Of a stretch of DNA of 64,000 nucleotides, positions 61,974 through 64,000 are shown in pieces. Numbering within the stretch: position 1 is the stretch's first letter; the number at the start of each line of letters is the position of its first letter. The notes beneath the pieces were generated by a model. The model made no database searches and was not told the origin of the DNA. It saw only the letters and a list, made by a program, of their open reading frames with translations. This DNA is from Brotaphodocola faecis (GTDB taxonomy: Bacteria; Bacillota; Clostridia; Lachnospirales; Lachnospiraceae): positions 19,845-83,844 of the forward strand of contig NZ_JBBMFJ010000013.1 in assembly GCF_040096075.1 (NCBI RefSeq), in the 5' to 3' direction. Both the position numbers and the translations under genes were made by a program.

Positions 61974-63356
61974 CTAAGATGGATTTTCTATATTACCAGA
62001 ACCTTCAACCGCAAATTTACCAATACATGCGTCAATTGTCTGATAACACTTTACGTTTTTTATATGTAAGTCTCTTGTCACCCGTTTGATCCGCTTTCGG
62101 TCTTCGCTTGAAAAACAGCTAATATGCCAGTTCGCACTATGTTTTCTTTCCATATATCCCCCATCTACATATTCCATGTACCCCAGGATTGAATGACAAT
62201 TTGCCGGGACTTTTTTCCCATACTTTTCGGCCAGTTTTTCAAGTTTATTTTGGGTCCGCTCTGCCTGCTCCATCCAGAAACGCTGCTCCACCGCTAATCT
62301 GCTCAGTTTTTCATCATACGGCATTTTATCGTCGCATCCCTCATCCAGGTATGCAAACCAATCCTCCTGTTCCGGGTTCAGTCTGTTGCTGTGCCTTTCC
62401 GCATACTGCAGATTCAGGATAATTCCAGCCATAAGTGCCTCGTCATTTCCATTCAGCATGGCCCCAAACAGTTCCATATCCATATGTCCAACCGGAGATA
62501 ATGCTTCATAGTTACAGTTACACCAAGTAACTGCATGAAGAAATTCAAAATACTCCGAATCTGCCGGAGCAAAGGAATGCCCCAAAACATAAATGTTTTC
62601 AATGTCTTCCATATGCACTCCGTTTTCCATAAAAACCACACACAGATCATCCATGCGGTCCACTACGTGTTTATCAGTCTCGTATAAAGCCGCCTCCACT
62701 GCATACAGACCTTCCAGCCGCGGTAACCCCTTCTTCGGATCTTCCGAACGAATAAACCGATGCTCAATCAGTTCTGAAAAAGGCTTCTCCGGATGACTGG
62801 CATGTCCCACTACAATAGAATTTAAATCTGATGCACTTCCATGAATATGGAAATCATTTCTGGCCTTCACCCCAAACCGTTTTTCCAAAGTATCCGTATA
62901 ATTAAAATTGATAACGAAACAATCATCTCCAAACACAAAACCACTGTTTTTTTCTTCAATCTCAATCGTTCCAACCCAGTCACAAAACAGCTTTCGCAAC
63001 AATAATGTTGCTTCACTCACGGCTTTTTTTAAGGCTTTACGCCCCTCCTCACTTCTTCCAAAATGGAGATTAATTGCCTGGTCATTCATGCGGTCCATCC
63101 GCGCTTCCAGATTCCAGAAAAATTCATCCTCCAGTTTTTCTGGATTCAGAATATCTCCATATATAAGTTCCACGGCTGTCAGTTTCTGTTCTTTTCCAGT
63201 CTTATCTGTCACTGTATAAAAGGAACAGCCCAAGGCCTCGGCCGCGCTTATAATGTGTTCCTGATAATAAAGGCGAAAGTTTTCATAAGAGGTTGGAAGA
63301 TTTTGCCAACGGTCAAAGCCATTGCCAACGATAATTAGATTTTTATATTTTTTCAT
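61974..63356 (-). CDS. AbiH family protein
   Basis: A 460-residue AbiH-like protein, full length. Motifs in order: KNLIIVGNGFDRWQNLPTSY at the N terminus, CFVINFNYTDTLEKRFG near 150, FHIHGSASDLNSIVVGH, and IYVLGHSFAPADSEYFEFL toward the C terminus. The ATG at 63356 is preferred to an in-frame GTG at 63365 because AGAGG then has eight-base spacing. First gene of the run AbiH, macro-TM, AbiH-like, KAP. The IVGNGFD strand resembles a nucleotide- or NAD-binding loop, which together with the macro domain suggests NAD or ADP-ribose chemistry, but this is speculation. Confidence 0.85.
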   Translation of the reverse strand: MKKYKNLIIVGNGFDRWQNLPTSYENFRLYYQEHIISAAEALGCSFYTVTDKTGKEQKLTAVELIYGDILNPEKLEDEFFWNLEARMDRMNDQAINLHFGRSEEGRKALKKAVSEATLLLRKLFCDWVGTIEIEEKNSGFVFGDDCFVINFNYTDTLEKRFGVKARNDFHIHGSASDLNSIVVGHASHPEKPFSELIEHRFIRSEDPKKGLPRLEGLYAVEAALYETDKHVVDRMDDLCVVFMENGVHMEDIENIYVLGHSFAPADSEYFEFLHAVTWCNCNYEALSPVGHMDMELFGAMLNGNDEALMAGIILNLQYAERHSNRLNPEQEDWFAYLDEGCDDKMPYDEKLSRLAVEQRFWMEQAERTQNKLEKLAEKYGKKVPANCHSILGYMEYVDGGYMERKHSANWHISCFSSEDRKRIKRVTRDLHIKNVKCYQTIDACIGKFAVEGSGNIENPS

Positions 63357-63429
63357 GATTTTCACCTCTCTTCAATCATGGATACTGCAAGTTCTGCATA
63401 CACTATACTTCTCCGCAAATAGTACCATT

Positions 63430-63933
63430 CAATTATCTCTATTAGTTATCGATGAAATTGAACTTGGCTTACATGAAAGTGCCCAAAAACGTTTAATTCA
63501 AGAGCTAAAAAAATTGTGTTTGGAACTTCATTGCCAAATTATCTGTTCCACTCATTCATGCACTATTCTTGATTGCTTACCTCCTAAAGGTCGTTTCTAT
63601 CTGGAATCTGTAGATGGCATGACCAACATTTTCTCTAATATTTCATCCGAGTACGCAACTGGAAAACTAAGTGCCGGTGAAAAAAAGGAATTATCTGTTT
63701 ACACCGAAGATGAAGTTGGTTGTAGCATTTTGCAGGGTTTTCTTCCCAACCCCATCTTAAGGCGCATTAAAATTGTACCAATCGGTTCTGATCAAGCTGT
63801 TCTAAAACAACTTGCTGCAGCTTATCGTGTTGGGAATCATGCATGTATTGCATTTTGTGACGGTGACAAACGTCAAAATTATGAAAAAGCCACTTCACAA
63901 GTTAAACGGCATTTAGAAGGACGGAGAGTATGA
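63430..63933 (+). pseudogene. 5'-truncated OLD-family ATPase/Toprim nuclease fragment
   Basis: The frame starts in the middle of a conserved region: LSLLVIDEIELGLHESAQKR (Walker B and signature), QIICSTHSCTILDCLPP (H-loop), then VYTEDEVGCSILQGFL and IKIVPIGSDQAVLK with CIAFCDGDK of a Toprim domain. The Walker A part and any promoter are missing. Only 73 bp separate it from the abiH start, and the frame stops at 63933 without a usual C terminus. It is the only + strand gene fragment in the right 18 kb. It is probably a leftover from an earlier insertion or recombination at this defence hotspot. Confidence 0.72.
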
Positions 63934-64000
63934 GAAAATCTCTGTAAATAAGATTCTTCTATGATAATTAAGAGCGATAAGCTTGTGAATCAGGCTTGTC

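Noticed and set aside
1..64000. tRNA, rRNA, CRISPR array, prophage or integrase
   Set aside because: No cloverleaf, rRNA-like, regularly spaced repeat, phage structural or recombinase sequence was recognised on either strand.

Overview
The window looks like chromosomal DNA of an anaerobic, gut-type member of the Clostridia, most likely Lachnospiraceae. This rests on strong AGGAGG-type ribosome binding sites with frequent TTG and GTG starts, pyruvate formate-lyase with its activase, clostridial-type lipoproteins and repeated LysR-controlled sugar-acid genes. Genus and species cannot be named from the sequence alone. No rRNA, tRNA, CRISPR array or transposase gene was seen.

Region 1 (1-28.5 kb) is a carboxylate and sugar-acid catabolic island. 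Seven LysR-type regulators all lie on the + strand. Except for a gluconate-type permease, the catabolic genes lie on the - strand, so the island reads as repeated blocks of regulator and divergent target operon. Cargo: two nearly identical tripartite tricarboxylate transporter (TctCAB) operons, two glucarate-dehydratase-family enolases, a LarA-like (nickel-pincer family) protein, a GltD-like flavoprotein, an esterase with an SLC13-type permease, a GlpA/GlpB/DUF1667 oxidoreductase operon and a GntP permease. A 13-bp T-N11-A motif (TAAGTAAAATTAA) is shared by both glucarate-dehydratase promoters and the GntP promoter. A second one (TTAGTTTTTCTAA) is shared by two other LysR/target intergenic regions. 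A TetR gene at the left edge has a textbook promoter overlaid by three identical-format palindromes.

Region 2 (28.5-46.2 kb) is housekeeping: nagA/nagB (divergent), pflB/pflA, a P-type cation ATPase, an HD-domain hydrolase, two uncharacterised membrane-anchored proteins, 4-alpha-glucanotransferase, a MATE exporter, a VanZ-like protein and two NUDIX hydrolases. It holds two non-coding elements worth attention. The first is an exactly 500-bp fold-back element between nagB and pflA; its two arms are each a long self-complementary hairpin, and base changes between the arms are mostly compensatory. The second is a 133-bp MITE with 14-bp terminal inverted repeats and an 8-bp target duplication, plus a 27-bp collapsed relative 4 kb away.

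Region 3 (46.2-64 kb) is a defence-like island, entirely on the - strand until the last 0.6 kb and visibly more AT-rich. Reading along the - strand from right to left it contains AbiH, a macro-domain/transmembrane protein, a second AbiH interrupted by a frameshift, a membrane KAP P-loop NTPase, a 1520-residue UPF1-like helicase with a coiled coil and a C-terminal HEPN RNase motif, and a HEPN-like / KGGVGR-type ATPase / P-loop ATPase triad. Then come remnants of a type II Wadjet system (JetA and JetD pieces), an orphan LytTR response regulator and a ThsB-like TIR protein. A truncated OLD-type nuclease sits at the right edge. The most plausible undescribed systems are the HEPN/KGGVGR/P-loop triad, the helicase-HEPN fusion and the AbiH-macro-AbiH-KAP operon; none could be matched by eye to a named system. 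All functional assignments come from motif recognition without database searches.
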